DNA from: Liolophura sinensis
Taxonomy: Eukaryota > Mollusca > Polyplacophora > Chitonida > Chitonidae
Assembly: GCF_032854445.1 (NCBI RefSeq)
Contig: NC_088301.1
Location: forward strand, 52,627,187-52,687,186
Length of the DNA: 60,000 bases
Direction: 5' to 3'
Part shown: piece after piece, positions 59,212 through 60,000 of the stretch
How positions within the stretch are numbered: position 1 is the first letter of the stretch
How the letters are laid out: each line of letters begins with the position of its first letter
Translations under genes and position numbers: made by a program
The notes under the pieces: generated by a model
Told to the model about the DNA's origin: nothing
Databases searched by the model: none
Seen by the model: the letters and a program-made list of their open reading frames with translations, nothing else

Positions 59212-60000
59212 GTAAGTACTAGCATTGGAGTGTAGTGGTGAAATACTGCCACCTCAACACCTGTTTCAATGTTACGTGTATACATTTTCTTCTCTCTCTT
59301 TTTTTTTTTTTTTCATTGATTATTATTTGTAAATACTGTGTAGATTTGTTGTTTTGATTTTGTTGATTTGCTTTTGGTTACCAGTGTTGGCATTAGGCAG
59401 TTGGTTCCACCCTTGTCTTCACCCTTTTGTGTCAATAAAATGATACATGTATATCATAATTAGCATTTTCATAAGTACAGTGTACCCCAGAGCATCTTAC
59501 CATTGTCTGTAACATTAAATAGTAGTTAAATCCAGTTGATACCCTATACACAAAAAATTCAGTATAGAGAAAGTTCACAACTTTCTGTGAAAAGACTATA
59601 AGTTATTAATCCCCTGATTGTACCAAAGGGAACTGTACGTTTACACCACGTATGACCTCTTTTCCAAAAGAATAGAATTAAGTATAGAATTGAGGAAACC
59701 TGACTGGTTGGCCTGGTGTCAGTACAGTGTGACTGGGTAGTGTGTCCTCTCATAAAAACCCAAGCATATATACATATGTATGTCACTATCAAACATGTGT
59801 ATGCATATGTCTCGACATGTTAGTGGATGGGGTGAAATTGCATTTAGGATATTTTCAAGACTCTTATGTACTGTCTAGCTGTTCTAAATATGATAGTGAA
59901 CTCACTGGCTCATTGACCTGCCTATCAGCTCCAAGCCAAATGAGTTGCCTGTAAGAATAAAAGCTCTATAATTTATTTTCCTAGTTTGAAACCTTATTAA

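Noticed and set aside
1-60000. CRISPR arrays, prokaryotic operons, rRNA or tRNA genes, viral genes
   Set aside because: None is visible. The tRNA-like segments found are decayed SINE heads and not complete cloverleaf genes.

Overview
This is a nuclear, intron-rich, AT-rich animal sequence. Its coding exons have GT-AG borders and lie hundreds to thousands of bases apart. A repeat whose body carries 'ttttacgccgtactcaag', and a second repeat with a related core, are both tRNA-derived SINEs of a kind I associate with molluscs. A marine lophotrochozoan, most likely a mollusc, is my best guess; this rests on repeat style and not on a database match. No prokaryotic, viral or CRISPR features were seen.

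Layout. (1) 1-8.1 kb, plus strand: a complete 13-exon gene (coding 323-6893) for a 607-residue Na+/Cl--dependent neurotransmitter/osmolyte transporter of the SLC6 family. (2) 8.9-10.0 kb: an odd fold-back repeat full of GAAATTTC palindromes. (3) 14.66-39.78 kb, minus strand: one long gene that joins an N-terminal SH3 domain, a 17-codon linker exon, two acidic proline-rich exons carrying a repeated motif, and a C-terminal FAM107 (DRR1/TU3A-type, actin-associated) domain. It has one well supported and two weaker alternative first exons. The SH3 exon has an apparent +1 frameshift in a G5 run. Its 3' UTR probably extends into 10.0-14.66 kb. (4) About 39.85-40.25 kb: a CpG-richer divergent promoter between gene 3 and gene 5. 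(5) 40.3 kb to beyond the window end, plus strand: a gene whose coding exons run from 44981 to at least 58466 (probably 59211). It encodes a predicted N-myristoylated protein with a disordered S/P-rich N terminus, two WW-like segments and a UBA/CUE-like helix segment. I could not assign it to a named family.

Repeats. Eight SINE fragments of one family (seven or more on the minus strand, one on the plus) and two of another are scattered through introns. Four have recognisable target-site duplications of 10-14 bp. An additional exon-like block coding for a signal-peptide-like stretch (18144-18249, minus) has no partner that I can find. The rest is ordinary intron or UTR sequence with microsatellites, G-rich tracts and many TACATGTA palindromes.

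All gene models were assembled by eye from splice-site phase and protein similarity recalled from memory. Exon phases are consistent throughout the three main genes, except at the G5 run.
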